A stretch of 64,000 nt of DNA, taken from positions 51,228 to 115,227 of the forward strand of contig DAIDDL010000006.1 in NCBI GenBank assembly GCA_027309085.1, given 5' to 3'. The position numbers and the translations under genes were made by a program. Position 1 is the stretch's first letter. Each line of letters starts with the position of its first letter. The notes beneath the pieces are model-generated. The model was not told the DNA's origin. It searched no databases and was given only the letters and a program-made list of their open reading frames with translations. Positions 35,730-44,775 of the stretch are shown in pieces. Source of the stretch: Sulfobacillus sp. Its GTDB lineage: Bacteria > Bacillota > Sulfobacillia > Sulfobacillales > Sulfobacillaceae.

Positions 35730-36110
35730 ATGGGACAACAGCCTAACGCCCTGCGGGGCATCAAAGTCACTCAGATGATCTTGCGCACAGCATTTCTTCT
35801 CGCGTTGGTTATAGGGCTCGGCGGAATGTTTGGCTGGCTCCCCTTCACTCCTGCCACCGTCGATTTGCACATTGCGTCCGGCATTATCGTGGCCATCTCA
35901 ATGGCCGCCTTAGCCGCCAGCATAGGCCGCTCCCGCCGTCCCGGAGCCGCAGTGCTGTGGATAGGCGTCCTTCTTGTCGTGGTGGGCGGATTTATGGGCT
36001 TATATTTGCACATCGCGGGCAATGCGCTTGGCCTGGCCCACCTGGCCCTCATGCTCGTCGCCATGGGTCTGGCGGAGATGGGCGCAGCCCGGGCCAAAAA
36101 GTCCGCATAG
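35730..36110 (+). CDS. Small four-helix membrane protein
   Basis: A 126-residue protein with four predicted membrane segments (about 16-36, 46-66, 74-96, 100-118) and histidines inside or at the edges of helices (DLHIASG, YLHIAGN, LAHLAL), which could in principle ligate heme. RBS GGAGGCGAGA lies before it but 12-13 nt away from ATG 35730. It follows menA by 45 bp on the same strand, so it may be part of the men transcript. Family not recognised. Confidence 0.6.
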   Translation: MGQQPNALRGIKVTQMILRTAFLLALVIGLGGMFGWLPFTPATVDLHIASGIIVAISMAALAASIGRSRRPGAAVLWIGVLLVVVGGFMGLYLHIAGNALGLAHLALMLVAMGLAEMGAARAKKSA

Positions 36111-36112
36111 GA

Positions 36113-36712
36113 TCATCCATAGGTCCTTATCAAGTAACTGAGCTCGGGAGGCTTCTGCCCGGGCTTCAGCTGTTTGAATGTGTCCGCGTTGGCAAGAGTG
36201 TCGATCTGCAACATGCCGTCAGTCAAATGCGAAACCGGCACACTGCCTGGGGGAATGTCCGGGCCGCCGAACTGATCCGGGTTAATATGGTTTTTAGCGA
36301 GGGTTGTCAGCATACCCACGCTAAAAGACACAGGATTCCCAGGAAATGGCGTCAGCGGCGTAAACACATTGTTGCGCGTCCCCATGGACTGGTCCAGCAA
36401 GTGCGGATTCTGGGCCATAGCCGCTTGCATGGGCGCTTTGGTGTCCAAAGGGGTGTACCAGTTGGAACCCTTGTGCAGGGTGAAGTCTTTCACCGGCAAG
36501 GCTTCCATATTGACCACCACGGTCGTTTGAGGATTGAGAGTCTCCATGCGCAGCTTAAATTCATGCGTGTCCGTCTCATATTCCCCCTGCCAGCCCGTCA
36601 CATTAGCCTCAGTGATGTTTTGCCCCAGCGATGTACTCATGGGCACAAAAATCACCCCAATTGTCAGGATTGCAGACACTCCGAAAATAAATCCCATACT
36701 GTGCGTGTTCAC
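36113..36712 (-). CDS. Membrane-anchored or secreted hypothetical protein
   Basis: 199 residues beginning MNTHSMGFIFGVSAILTIGV: an N-terminal hydrophobic segment (7-26) that is an anchor or signal sequence, then a polar extracytoplasmic domain rich in Asn and Thr (MQAAMAQNPHLLDQSMG, FTPLTPFPGNPVSFSVGML). No cysteine, no known motif. GTG 36712 follows AGGGGGAAAAAA. It converges with the men operon (2 bp between stops) and has its own promoter at 36854-36882. Not recognised. Confidence 0.65.
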   Translation of the reverse strand: MNTHSMGFIFGVSAILTIGVIFVPMSTSLGQNITEANVTGWQGEYETDTHEFKLRMETLNPQTTVVVNMEALPVKDFTLHKGSNWYTPLDTKAPMQAAMAQNPHLLDQSMGTRNNVFTPLTPFPGNPVSFSVGMLTTLAKNHINPDQFGGPDIPPGSVPVSHLTDGMLQIDTLANADTFKQLKPGQKPPELSYLIRTYG

Positions 36713-36853
36713 TTTTTTCCCCCTGCTCTATTCTCAGAAATCTCCTCCCGCGCCTCGCAGGGGTGTTCCACATCCAGACAGCGACCTCCCGGGACTCCAT
36801 AACCGCGCCACCGGTACAGGCAAGCGGTAGCCTCAGGGTCGAAATTGAATATC

Positions 36854-36882
36854 TGTATACTATCAATTTATTTTACTGCCAA
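36854..36882 (-). promoter_or_regulatory. Sigma-A promoter of the 36113-36712 gene
   Basis: Minus strand TTGGCA (36882-36877), 17-bp spacer, TATACA (36859-36854). It would give a 5' leader of about 135 nt rich in G+C before the GTG at 36712; no known riboswitch motif was recognised in it. Confidence 0.6.
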
Positions 36883-37285
36883 CGAGTCTTGCCGTCCATA
36901 AAAGCTGAATCCTGACAAGGATTCCCTCGCCGCACCGACACTGTCCTGCGGGCACGTTCGCCGCCATCCCCAGAGAGCCGCGGCCTGCTGGCACTCCCAG
37001 GGACGGCTTATCATGGCGCTTGAGAGACTGGGAGAAGCCCGAAAGAAGGTGAGGAGCTTGCACTTCCAGACCGCCCGCCTGCCGCGTCTTTTAGACGGTC
37101 AAAGTGAACATCTAACAAGTTGCTGCAGCCTTGCAAGGCTTCGTTTGCCCGGTGACGCTGAAGCCGCACCCAAGGCGGCAGCGTCCGACAACAACGCTCA
37201 GCGGCGCTTTTCTCTTCGTCCCCTAGCACCGTATCATGCCGGCCGCTGGTTCGTGGGGATGGTAGGGTGTTTGGGGATGATTTGC
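36883..37285. other. Intergenic stretch, no gene seen
   Basis: About 400 bp between the promoter at 36854 and the tRNA terminator. Short frames on both strands have neither ribosome sites nor motifs. Several G+C-rich inverted repeats are visible (for example GACCG...CGGTC at about 37061-37092), so a structured RNA is possible, but it does not match RNase P, SRP, 6S or tmRNA cores. Confidence 0.4.
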
Positions 37286-37317
37286 GCAAAATACAAAACC
37301 CGCAATCGCTTGCGGGT
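37286..37317 (-). terminator. Terminator of the tRNA cluster
   Basis: Minus strand ACCCGCAA-gcga-TTGCGGGT (37317-37298), an 8-bp perfect stem, followed by TTTGTATTTT. It ends the seven-tRNA transcript 14 bp behind tRNA-Gln. Confidence 0.88.
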
Positions 37318-37330
37318 CTCATTTTTAATG

Positions 37331-37406
37331 TGGCTGGGGAGGCAGGACTCGAACCTGCGAATGCGGGATCCAAATTCCCGTGCCTTACCAACTTGGCGAC
37401 TCCCCA
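37331..37406 (-). tRNA. tRNA-Gln (TTG)
   Basis: 76 nt with encoded GCCA end. Acceptor TGGGGAG/CTCCCCA, anticodon loop ATTTGGA (anticodon TTG), T loop TTCGAGT. Last of the cluster. Confidence 0.96.
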
Positions 37407-37426
37407 ATATCAGTCGCGAAGGTAAA

Positions 37427-37502
37427 TGGTGGAGCTTAGCGGGATCGAACCGCTGACCTCCTGCGTGCAAAGCAGGCGCTCTCCCAGCTGAGCTAAAGCC
37501 CC
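37427..37502 (-). tRNA. tRNA-Ala (TGC)
   Basis: 76 nt with encoded CCA. Acceptor GGGGCTT/AAGCTCC, anticodon loop TTTGCAC (TGC), T loop TTCGATC. Confidence 0.97.
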
Positions 37503-37505
37503 AAT

Positions 37506-37579
37506 TGGAGCGGGTGATGGGAATCGAACCCACGTGATCAGCTTGGAAGGCTGAGGCTCTACCATTGAGCTACACCCGC
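37506..37579 (-). tRNA. tRNA-Gly (TCC)
   Basis: 74 nt with encoded CCA. Acceptor GCGGGTG/CACCCGC, anticodon loop CTTCCAA (TCC), T loop TTCGATT. Confidence 0.97.
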
Positions 37580-37584
37580 AAAAA

Positions 37585-37661
37585 TGGCAGGCCAGGAGGG
37601 ACTCGAACCCCCAACCCGCGGATTTGGAGTCCGCTGCTCTACCAATTCGAGCTACTGGCCT
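37585..37661 (-). tRNA. tRNA-Trp (CCA)
   Basis: 77 nt with encoded CCA. Acceptor AGGCCAG/CTGGCCT, discriminator G, anticodon loop CTCCAAA (CCA), T loop TTCGAGT. Confidence 0.97.
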
Positions 37662-37672
37662 AACTTCATTAA

Positions 37673-37749
37673 TGGTGGGCCATGAAGGACTCGAACCTTC
37701 GACACTCCGCTTAAAAGGCGGATGCTCTAACCAACTGAGCTAATGGCCC
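37673..37749 (-). tRNA. tRNA-Lys (TTT)
   Basis: 77 nt with encoded CCA. Acceptor GGGCCAT/ATGGCCC, anticodon loop CTTTTAA (TTT), T loop TTCGAGT. Confidence 0.97.
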
Positions 37750-37756
37750 AAATAGA

Positions 37757-37832
37757 TGGCGACCCCACCGGGATTCGAACCCGGGTTACCACCTTGAAAG
37801 GGTGATGTCCTAGGCCTCTAGACCATGGGGTC
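37757..37832 (-). tRNA. tRNA-Glu (TTC)
   Basis: 76 nt with encoded GCCA. Acceptor GACCCCA/TGGGGTC, anticodon loop CTTTCAA (TTC), T loop TTCGAAT. Confidence 0.97.
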
Positions 37833-37834
37833 GC

Positions 37835-37910
<76 letters not shown>

Positions 37911-37939
37911 ATTGACTGGCCTTAACGAGCCGCTTTCTT

Positions 37940-37968
37940 ATTATAATGATCTTCGGCGTGCTGGTCAA
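37940..37968 (-). promoter_or_regulatory. Strong sigma-A promoter of the tRNA cluster
   Basis: Minus strand TTGACC (37968-37963), 17-bp spacer, TATAAT (37945-37940), start expected near 37933, about 23 nt before the first tRNA. The region 37969-38220 behind it shows no gene, only an A+T-rich stretch near 38050-38100. Confidence 0.88.
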
Positions 37969-38220
37969 TACCTTTTTTTGATATTGTCCCGTTGCTTCCG
38001 CAACAAAAGCAATTTTACCACGCCCATCCGCAGATGGTCAAGCGCCAAGCGCTTCTCCAAAATATATAGTTTTAATGATCTCAAATTTTTCCCGCACGGG
38101 AATTGCTTCGTGTCTGGTGGGTTTCATTTGCCCCGCCGCCCACATAGGTCCTAAATACCACATTTTGGACCTCAGTAAAGCTAATCGCCTGTCATTGGGG
38201 AACAGCCATTGGCCCTTCCG

Positions 38221-38613
38221 TTAATCGGGCTCTAAAATTCTGTCCTCACCGTGCTCAAGATAGCGCACCACTAATTCCCCTTTGCGTGACAGCTGATAAT
38301 ACGTGTGGGTTTTGCGTGGCGCATGATATTTTTGCCGACGCTTTAAAGTTTTCTTGATTGAGGAAGTCAAGTGATTGCGGTCCAACTCCTTGCCTGCGGT
38401 TTTTTCCATCAGGCCAAATTCCAGCAAAATATCGTAGTTCTCACGAATTTTCTCAATGGTCAGCCCGCTTTGGTGACCGAGCAGACGTTTATGTACGATC
38501 ATAGGGGTATCTGGTCCATATCTGCGGGTATGCACCATCAGTTGGTACGCCACAGGATGCTGGCCGAAGAACTGTCTCCAGAGGCGAAGCTCGTTCAAGT
38601 CTAGGTCCCCCAC
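38221..38613 (-). CDS. Winged-helix-like hypothetical protein
   Basis: 130 residues from GTG 38613, which has GGAGAGGTGACAAAT before it; the frame is open to 38763 but without a ribosome site. Product begins MGDLDLNELRLWRQFF. A basic middle part (SSIKKTLKRRQKYHAPRKTH) is followed by YYQLSRKGELVVRYLEHGE, which looks like the wing and last helix of a PadR/MarR-type winged-helix domain. A DNA-binding role is inferred. Upstream of, and on the same strand as, nothing obviously related. Not assigned to a family. Confidence 0.55.
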   Translation of the reverse strand: MGDLDLNELRLWRQFFGQHPVAYQLMVHTRRYGPDTPMIVHKRLLGHQSGLTIEKIRENYDILLEFGLMEKTAGKELDRNHLTSSIKKTLKRRQKYHAPRKTHTYYQLSRKGELVVRYLEHGEDRILEPD

Positions 38614-38791
38614 ATTTGTCACCTCTCCAATGAAGTGTAGCGGAAGTGGGATGGGATGCACAATCTTGCGCCAGTGTTTCGCATGACGGACCGTTCCCTC
38701 GTGCCGGCAAGACAGCAGTCGTAAGACCACGGGAAAACGGCTTGCACCATGAGTTGCGGACACCCTCTACTTAAGCCGTCCATGATCGGCG

Positions 38792-40777
38792 CTACGAGGC
38801 CACCACCCGATTTTTCCCGTTTTGCTTGGCCTCATACATGGCGCGGTCGGCCGCCGCAAACAGTTCTTCTTGCGTCATCGTCGGCTGCAGCTGCGCAGCC
38901 CCCACACTGATGGTCGCCCCAATCATGGAATCCTTCCAAGCAAATTTTCCATCCATTTCGCGGCGGATCCGCTCTCCCACCGTCATGGCTTCACCAACCT
39001 GTGTATTGGGCAGTATAATCACAAATTCGTCACCCGCATACCGGCAGGCGGTGTCTTGGTCGCGCACATTGCGCCGAATCACATTGGACAAGACCTGGAG
39101 GTGGGTGTCTCCAGCAATATGCCCATACCGGTCGTTAATTTGCTTCAGACTATCCGAATCGATCAGCAGCAGCGACAGGGCCATATTTGCAATGCGGGAA
39201 TAGTCAATGGCTGAGCGCAATGCCATGGCAAATCGGCGTGAATTGCCGAGGCCTGTCAGGTGATCTGTCAACGCTACGGATTCTGTCCGCTGGTACAACT
39301 GGGCATTTTGAATAGCAATGGCAGCCTGTGATGCGATTGAGGAAATGAATTCCACATGGTCTCTGTCGTAATCGATGCGGTAAGACTGGGTCGAAATGAC
39401 TCCGATCATCTCTCCCTCAAACTCCAAGGGAGCGAATATTGCACTGCGGGGCACACGGTAGGAGCCCAATAGTTGGGATGGGCCCATACTTCCTGAAAAA
39501 AGCAGCGCTTCCTGGGTCGCAAGTACGCGTTCCGTCGGCCCTCCCTGAGTGATGTCCATCACCTCCGGGGTATATTCGTGCCCCTCGTCAAAGAGATATT
39601 GCATTAGAATCCGGTCAGGGTCATCGGGGAGGGTCAGGGCCACCAAAAACGAATCGGTCTCCAGTTCTTCAGCGACGGCCTGGTGTAAAGAGCGGAGCAG
39701 ATTGTTCATCTCCAGGTTCCTGTTGACGATCCGCCCGACCCGTTCCAGAATCGCCAGCAGCCTCCCGCGCTTGCGGGCTTCGGACTGCGCCTGTGCAAAC
39801 CGGTTTTGGCTGACCACCATGTCGGCCAGCCCCTCCAGCACCACCTGCTGGTCAACCAGTGGAACAACTCGGCGCTGCCCGGCAAAAGCCAGCACTCCAA
39901 TCACTGTCACCCCATCCTTTAAGGGAACCAGAGCCAATTCATGATAGTGTCGGCCGCGCAGACCGTGGTCAATTTTTACGGGATCGTGGCTGCTAATATT
40001 CTTCCAGTAGGTAATTTCAGTCCGCGTGAGCGCCTCAGCTTCATAGCTGTCGCGCGGGTCCCATTCGGCCTCGTCTTCCAGCCCGGTCTGTGCCATCATC
40101 TGCAGGGTGCCAGCAGATGTCCAGCGCGCCGCATAGCCCGCTTGCGTCTGCAGGAGCTGGGTGCCGGTCTGCAAGATCGTGGTGACCATGGACCGCAGGT
40201 CCGATAATTCAACCAGCGACCCTTGCAGCGACTTCAGCGCTGCCAGCTGCTCTACCTTGACCTTGCTGGCGCTGGCGCTCCGGACCGCCTTCATCGCCGA
40301 TGATGCCAGGCTCTGGGCTACAAGAACGATGAACGCCAGAAAAAAAGCATGCCACCAGAATTGGGCACTGGCCCATCCCTGGGAAGCCAGTCCGTAGCCC
40401 GCCACGATGGCGGCAGTGCCTAGGGTCACCCATCGCCAGGAGGCGTACGTGACAAGAAACAGCACATCAATCCCGTACAGCAGAAATCCGGGGCTGGCCA
40501 GACCACCGGATAAAGACACCGCAGTGGATATCACAATGATATCCACTGGGATCAGTACCATATTGAAGGCCATTAGAGACCTCTTCGGATGTGTCCAGGT
40601 CATGACCAGCGAGGCAATCCAGCACAACGAGACAAATGCCCAAACATCCGGCCCGGCCGTTGTCTTCCCAGTCAGGGCCAGTCCCCCGGCGAGGAACCAC
40701 TCTATGGGCCGAACTTTCCATATTGTCGTCTCGGTTTCAAGACGGTGCGACACTTTCCTAGCGTTCACAATGTTCAC
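38792..40777 (-). CDS. Membrane GAF-GAF-GGDEF diguanylate cyclase
   Basis: Synthesises c-di-GMP. 661 residues: a membrane domain of about five to six helices (about 25-170), a coiled linker, two GAF domains (about 180-330 and 345-490), then GGDEF. The catalytic motif reads AGDEF (581-585), a common active variant, preceded by the product-inhibition I-site RDQD (572-575) at the right five-residue distance. Substrate-binding LIDSDSLKQINDRYGHIAGD is intact. It should therefore be active and feedback-inhibited. GTG 40777 has only a weak ribosome site; a CATAAT -10-like box lies 6 nt before it. No EAL/HD-GYP gene lies nearby. Confidence 0.9.
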   Translation of the reverse strand: MNIVNARKVSHRLETETTIWKVRPIEWFLAGGLALTGKTTAGPDVWAFVSLCWIASLVMTWTHPKRSLMAFNMVLIPVDIIVISTAVSLSGGLASPGFLLYGIDVLFLVTYASWRWVTLGTAAIVAGYGLASQGWASAQFWWHAFFLAFIVLVAQSLASSAMKAVRSASASKVKVEQLAALKSLQGSLVELSDLRSMVTTILQTGTQLLQTQAGYAARWTSAGTLQMMAQTGLEDEAEWDPRDSYEAEALTRTEITYWKNISSHDPVKIDHGLRGRHYHELALVPLKDGVTVIGVLAFAGQRRVVPLVDQQVVLEGLADMVVSQNRFAQAQSEARKRGRLLAILERVGRIVNRNLEMNNLLRSLHQAVAEELETDSFLVALTLPDDPDRILMQYLFDEGHEYTPEVMDITQGGPTERVLATQEALLFSGSMGPSQLLGSYRVPRSAIFAPLEFEGEMIGVISTQSYRIDYDRDHVEFISSIASQAAIAIQNAQLYQRTESVALTDHLTGLGNSRRFAMALRSAIDYSRIANMALSLLLIDSDSLKQINDRYGHIAGDTHLQVLSNVIRRNVRDQDTACRYAGDEFVIILPNTQVGEAMTVGERIRREMDGKFAWKDSMIGATISVGAAQLQPTMTQEELFAAADRAMYEAKQNGKNRVVAS

Positions 40778-40849
40778 CCGGCATTATGGCATGTTAAAGA
40801 GATCTTCGCCTCACACCATCAAAACTCCTCTTAATGCCGGGCAATATCT

Positions 40850-41410
40850 TTAAACTTTCAGATTCGTTTCCTCTTGGCGCGCGGGCAGTTCACGGAGATC
40901 AGCATATCCGCGAAAAGGCATCTTCACCTTGGTGATATTCCCGATGTCGTTGACCAGCAAATCGGGCGTCTCCCGCACCGGTGACGCGCCAATGGTGCGC
41001 CCAATCATCCAGTAAAAGTCCCCCAGGTCAATCATGTCGTCCAGCCAACACTCAAAGTGCGCGACCGCCCCTGCCCATAAGGGCACCCCTGTATGTTCCC
41101 CGTAGACCACCGCGCCTTCTCCTAGCAAATCCGGTGTGTGCGCTCCTTGCAAAAATTTTACCAGCAGATCATATTGATCCTCGGCCACTAGAGACAAACC
41201 AAAGCGGCGCCCCTTCTGGACAATCCGGGCCCCCTCCAGTTCCTTGGCAATCGCCACGCCCATCCTGGGCGGTTTGTGGGACACCGGGCTTACCCAGCAC
41301 CCTGTGTGCATATGGCTTTTCTCTCCGTCTGAGGTGGAAATGATGAAAGTTCCCCGCCTGCGTGCATCATATACCGGTTCCGTCCAGTCAAACTTCGCTC
41401 CTGTGTCCAT
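40850..41410 (-). CDS. Flavin reductase-like (FMN-binding split barrel) protein
   Basis: 186 residues from ATG 41410 (RBS AAGGGGAGCGGAAC; the longer frame lies in dnaE2). The segment RRRGTFIISTSDGEKSHMHTGCWVSPVSHKPPRMGVAI (here joined from residues about 18-55) is the flavin reductase domain core that binds FMN. The later GEHTGVPLWAGAVAHFECWLDD and the FYWMIGRTIG loop also match the family. It probably reduces free flavin with NAD(P)H or acts as a flavin-dependent oxygenase partner. 14 bp behind dnaE2, so possibly co-transcribed with it. Confidence 0.8.
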   Translation of the reverse strand: MDTGAKFDWTEPVYDARRRGTFIISTSDGEKSHMHTGCWVSPVSHKPPRMGVAIAKELEGARIVQKGRRFGLSLVAEDQYDLLVKFLQGAHTPDLLGEGAVVYGEHTGVPLWAGAVAHFECWLDDMIDLGDFYWMIGRTIGASPVRETPDLLVNDIGNITKVKMPFRGYADLRELPARQEETNLKV

Positions 41411-41424
41411 GTTCCGCTCCCCTT

Positions 41425-44400
41425 CTATCTTGTGGACCTTTTTGGGCCCGGGGCGCTGCCATCTGCAGAAACCGCCGGGCCGTTCCACAAGGCGATCGCC
41501 CGCACATCCAGGCTCTTTTGGTCCATACGGCCGCTGACAGCGATCACTGGATTGCGCCGTCCGAACAGCAAGTGCCCAAATTTTTGATAGCCTTCCGGCC
41601 CCAGCCGGGCTTCGAGCACTCCGCTTTCGTCCAGCAGCGAAAAGAATACCACGATATGTCCACTTCGTGTAGGCGGACGGTGTGGGCGAATCAAAAGCCC
41701 TGCGCAGCGAACAAACCGTCCGGGCGGCATTTGGTGAATGTCTCGGACTGTCCGAAAGCCCTGCTGTGTCAGCAATGTCCGCCACGGCGCCATCCACTGC
41801 TGATGCTGTCCGAATCCGCAGTACCGGTAGTCCCACACATTCTGCTCCCCTGCCGATATCCTCCTGCCAGGCGGCATCCGGGAGGTTAATGCCAATCCGC
41901 CCGGCAGTGTCAGGTCATCGGTGAGGGCATCTCGCGACAGCCCTCCCCCATCCCACGCACCAATTTGGATGGTCGCTAGAACCTGTGCGGGACTGAGCCC
42001 GCACTCCAGAAGCTGGCGGGGGAACTGATACCCTTTCTCAGGACGGTGCGCCACGATATTTTCCGCCAGTTTCACCCCAAGATATTTGATAAACGCGAGT
42101 CCGATACGGATGCCTTGATCTCCTGATTTTTCCGCCATCACAGCGCTTTGGTTGATGTCCACGGGATACACCGCCACTCCCCGGCGCCTGGCTTCGACCA
42201 CCAGCACATCTATGGGATAATATCCCAGAGGCTCAGCATTTAAAAGACCCGTAAAATATTCTCCAGGATAATGGGTTAACAAATATGCCGTGCGGTAGGC
42301 CGTTGCTGCAAAAGCCGCAGCGTGCGCTTCATTAAATCCATAGCTGGCATACCCCACCATCTGCTGAAATGCCGCTTCGGCAATCTCGCTATCTATTCCC
42401 CGCTCCCGCGCCTTTTCTTTAAATTTGATTCCCAGTTCCTGCATGTCTTCGGCTGACCGGGCATGGGTCATGACACGGCGCAAAGCATCCGACTCCCCAG
42501 CGGTAAATCCCGCCAGAGTACTGGCGATGGCAATCACCTGTTCCTGGAACAGCACCACTCCATACGTTTTAGACAAGATGGGTTCCAGCGCTGGGTGGAG
42601 ATAGGTCACCGGCTCCAAACCCTTGCGGCGCGCTACAAATGGGTCCACCATATTACCTTTAATAGGGCCGGGGCGGATGAGAGCCAAACTGGCCACAATA
42701 TCTTCCCACCGGTCCGGTTCCATCCTCACCGCGAGAGATCTCTGCGCTGGACTTTCCAGCTGAAATACCCCGATAGCCTCTCCGCGCTGCAAGGTTTGGT
42801 AGGTAGCGGTATCCTGCAAGGGAATGCTATCATAGGAAAAACTCGGATCATCCTGCTGAATCGCCTTATTCGCTATCTCGACCGCGGTAAAAGTTCTCAG
42901 TCCCAGCAAGTCCAGTTTAAGCAGTCCCAAGGTCTCAACATCCCGTTTGTCAAAAGGAATGATCTGAACGCCCTTATGCGAGATTTCCCGGGGGCTCACA
43001 GTGGACAGAGGTGCGTCACTGATCACCACACCGCCTAGGTGTGTCCCGATGTGGCGCGGCAGCCCTTCTATCCGTGCAGCCCACTGCAATATCCGCTGCA
43101 GCATGGGATGGTCCGCATATTGCCGGAGCTCAGGAATTTCATCCCACCGATTGATAATGCCAGATAGCGATTCTTCCGGCAGTGATTGGGCCAGCCGGTC
43201 CAGTTCGCCAGCTGGGAATCCCAGCACTTTGCCGACTTCGCGTAGGGCGGAACGCTGGCGGAACGTCTGGTATGTGGCGACCCGCGCCACATGTTCTTCG
43301 CCGTAACGCTGCTGGACGTAGGCAATCACGTCATCCCGGTAACGGGTATCGAAATCGATATCAATGTCGGGCATCTCCTGCCGTTCGGGGCTCATGAACC
43401 GCTCGAACAGCAAGTTGCGGGCAAAGGCGTCCACATCGGTAATTCCTAAACAGTAAGCCACCACGGAATCAGCTGCCGACCCCCTGCCGGCAAACCGAAT
43501 GCCTTTTTCCCGCGCAAACCGGGCCACATCCCATACGACTAAGAAATACTCGGTGAATCCGGAAGCTGCGATAATCTGCAGTTCATGCCTTATGCGTGGC
43601 CCCACCTCTTTGGAATTTTTCGGGTAGCGCCATTTAAGGCCCGCTTGAACGAGAGCCTTCAGATATTCTCCGGCCGAAGTCTGGGGCGGAAGGGGGAAAC
43701 GGGGAGTGTGGCGCTGGTGCAGGATCTGAGGTGTCTGCAGCCGGTCCGCCAAATCCAGGGTATGGCGCAACGACTCTGGCCAGCGGGCCAGAGTCGTTGC
43801 CATCGCGCTCCACGGTTTAATATAGTTTTCAGCATTCAGATAACGGCCTGGACCTGCCTCCTCAATTTTATGACCCAAGCGGATACACGTCAGCAAATCA
43901 AAAGTTCCGAAATCTTGTTTCCGCGCGTAATGGGCAGCTGCCGTCGCCACCGTCGGCACCTTTTTCCATTGGGATAAATCGGTCAGCGCTTGGAAGAACG
44001 CGCTGTCTCCGGGAAGGTAATTGGCAGGCAGCTCGATAAAAACATTACCCGCTCCAAATATTTTCTGAAATCGTTCTATTAGCTCTCCCATTACCGGCTT
44101 ATGGCCACCCAGCCAAGCGCGGGCCAGTACGCCCATGCGGTCCCCCGTCATCATCACCAGTCCCCGCCCCCATTTCTCGAGGGTATCCCATGTGACTTGC
44201 GGATTTTGGCGGGGGGAGAGGAGATGCGCTTCGGAAAGAATATTGACCAGCGCAGAATAGTGCGCCGTATCTGGCACTAAAAGGACAATGCGCCCAACTT
44301 GCTCAATAGCCACTTCCGCCCCCACAACCGCATGGATGCCCAGGGCGTCTGCTTCGGTTAAAAAAGACACAATGCCGGACACGCGGTGCAGGTCGGTCAA

Positions 44401-44532
44401 TGCTAGTGTCGCAATTCCTTCATCTGCGGCGGTTCTTACCAGGTCTCGGGGGAGAGAAGCGCCTTCCAAAAAGGAAAATGCCGAGTGCGCATGAAGATGA
44501 GCCCCTATGATTATCTCGGACTGCCGTGCCAT
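41425..44532 (-). CDS. dnaE2: Error-prone DNA polymerase DnaE2
   Basis: C-family polymerase of SOS mutagenesis (ImuC). 1035 residues: N-terminal PHP domain (HLHAHSAFSFLEGASLP), palm RFAGRGSAADSVVAYCLGI, the catalytic aspartates in MPDIDIDFDTRYRDD, fingers GVFQLESPAQRSL, QEQVIAIASTLAGFTAGESDALRR, a helix-hairpin-helix region, and an OB fold near the end. Length and the lack of the long tau-binding tail fit DnaE2 rather than replicative DnaE. ATG 44532 follows TTAGGTGGAAGGT. Its partner ImuB-like gene lies upstream beyond an IscB insertion. Confidence 0.9.
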   Translation of the reverse strand: MARQSEIIIGAHLHAHSAFSFLEGASLPRDLVRTAADEGIATLALTDLHRVSGIVSFLTEADALGIHAVVGAEVAIEQVGRIVLLVPDTAHYSALVNILSEAHLLSPRQNPQVTWDTLEKWGRGLVMMTGDRMGVLARAWLGGHKPVMGELIERFQKIFGAGNVFIELPANYLPGDSAFFQALTDLSQWKKVPTVATAAAHYARKQDFGTFDLLTCIRLGHKIEEAGPGRYLNAENYIKPWSAMATTLARWPESLRHTLDLADRLQTPQILHQRHTPRFPLPPQTSAGEYLKALVQAGLKWRYPKNSKEVGPRIRHELQIIAASGFTEYFLVVWDVARFAREKGIRFAGRGSAADSVVAYCLGITDVDAFARNLLFERFMSPERQEMPDIDIDFDTRYRDDVIAYVQQRYGEEHVARVATYQTFRQRSALREVGKVLGFPAGELDRLAQSLPEESLSGIINRWDEIPELRQYADHPMLQRILQWAARIEGLPRHIGTHLGGVVISDAPLSTVSPREISHKGVQIIPFDKRDVETLGLLKLDLLGLRTFTAVEIANKAIQQDDPSFSYDSIPLQDTATYQTLQRGEAIGVFQLESPAQRSLAVRMEPDRWEDIVASLALIRPGPIKGNMVDPFVARRKGLEPVTYLHPALEPILSKTYGVVLFQEQVIAIASTLAGFTAGESDALRRVMTHARSAEDMQELGIKFKEKARERGIDSEIAEAAFQQMVGYASYGFNEAHAAAFAATAYRTAYLLTHYPGEYFTGLLNAEPLGYYPIDVLVVEARRRGVAVYPVDINQSAVMAEKSGDQGIRIGLAFIKYLGVKLAENIVAHRPEKGYQFPRQLLECGLSPAQVLATIQIGAWDGGGLSRDALTDDLTLPGGLALTSRMPPGRRISAGEQNVWDYRYCGFGQHQQWMAPWRTLLTQQGFRTVRDIHQMPPGRFVRCAGLLIRPHRPPTRSGHIVVFFSLLDESGVLEARLGPEGYQKFGHLLFGRRNPVIAVSGRMDQKSLDVRAIALWNGPAVSADGSAPGPKRSTR

Positions 44533-44558
44533 ACCTTCCACCTAATTCCCGCCGGTCG

Positions 44559-44708
44559 TCACGCCCCCGGGGTATGTTTCTTCCAATGGTCCCATAAACG
44601 GTCAAGAAAAGACCGTTCCCGGATACGAAAGATCCGCTGCCCAACATGAATCAGCTTAGCCATCTCGCGGTTCTGATACTCTCCGGGGAAAATAATTATT
44701 TTGGCCAT
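44559..44708 (-). CDS. Small hypothetical protein upstream of dnaE2
   Basis: 49 residues, MAKIIIFPGEYQNREMAKLI..., basic and aromatic, ending WDHWKKHTPGA. It is directly upstream of dnaE2 (26 bp) and directly downstream of the IscB element, whose right-end hairpin lies at 44735-44755. RBS is weak (GGTGAAGAAA). It may be a genuine small member of the mutagenesis cassette, or the 3' remainder of a gene cut by the insertion. Function unknown. Confidence 0.45.
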   Translation of the reverse strand: MAKIIIFPGEYQNREMAKLIHVGQRIFRIRERSFLDRLWDHWKKHTPGA

Positions 44709-44775
44709 TTTCTTCACCAAATGCCCGCGAGAAGCCCCGGGCTTCAGCCCTGGGGAGGAAAGCGGGCTTCCGCCG

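Noticed and set aside
36713..36853. c-di-GMP riboswitch in the leader of the secreted protein
   Set aside because: Some G+C-rich blocks are suggestive (a diguanylate cyclase is near), but the GEMM consensus could not be aligned.
36883..37285. RNase P, SRP, 6S or tmRNA gene next to the tRNA cluster
   Set aside because: None of the conserved cores of these RNAs could be found on either strand.
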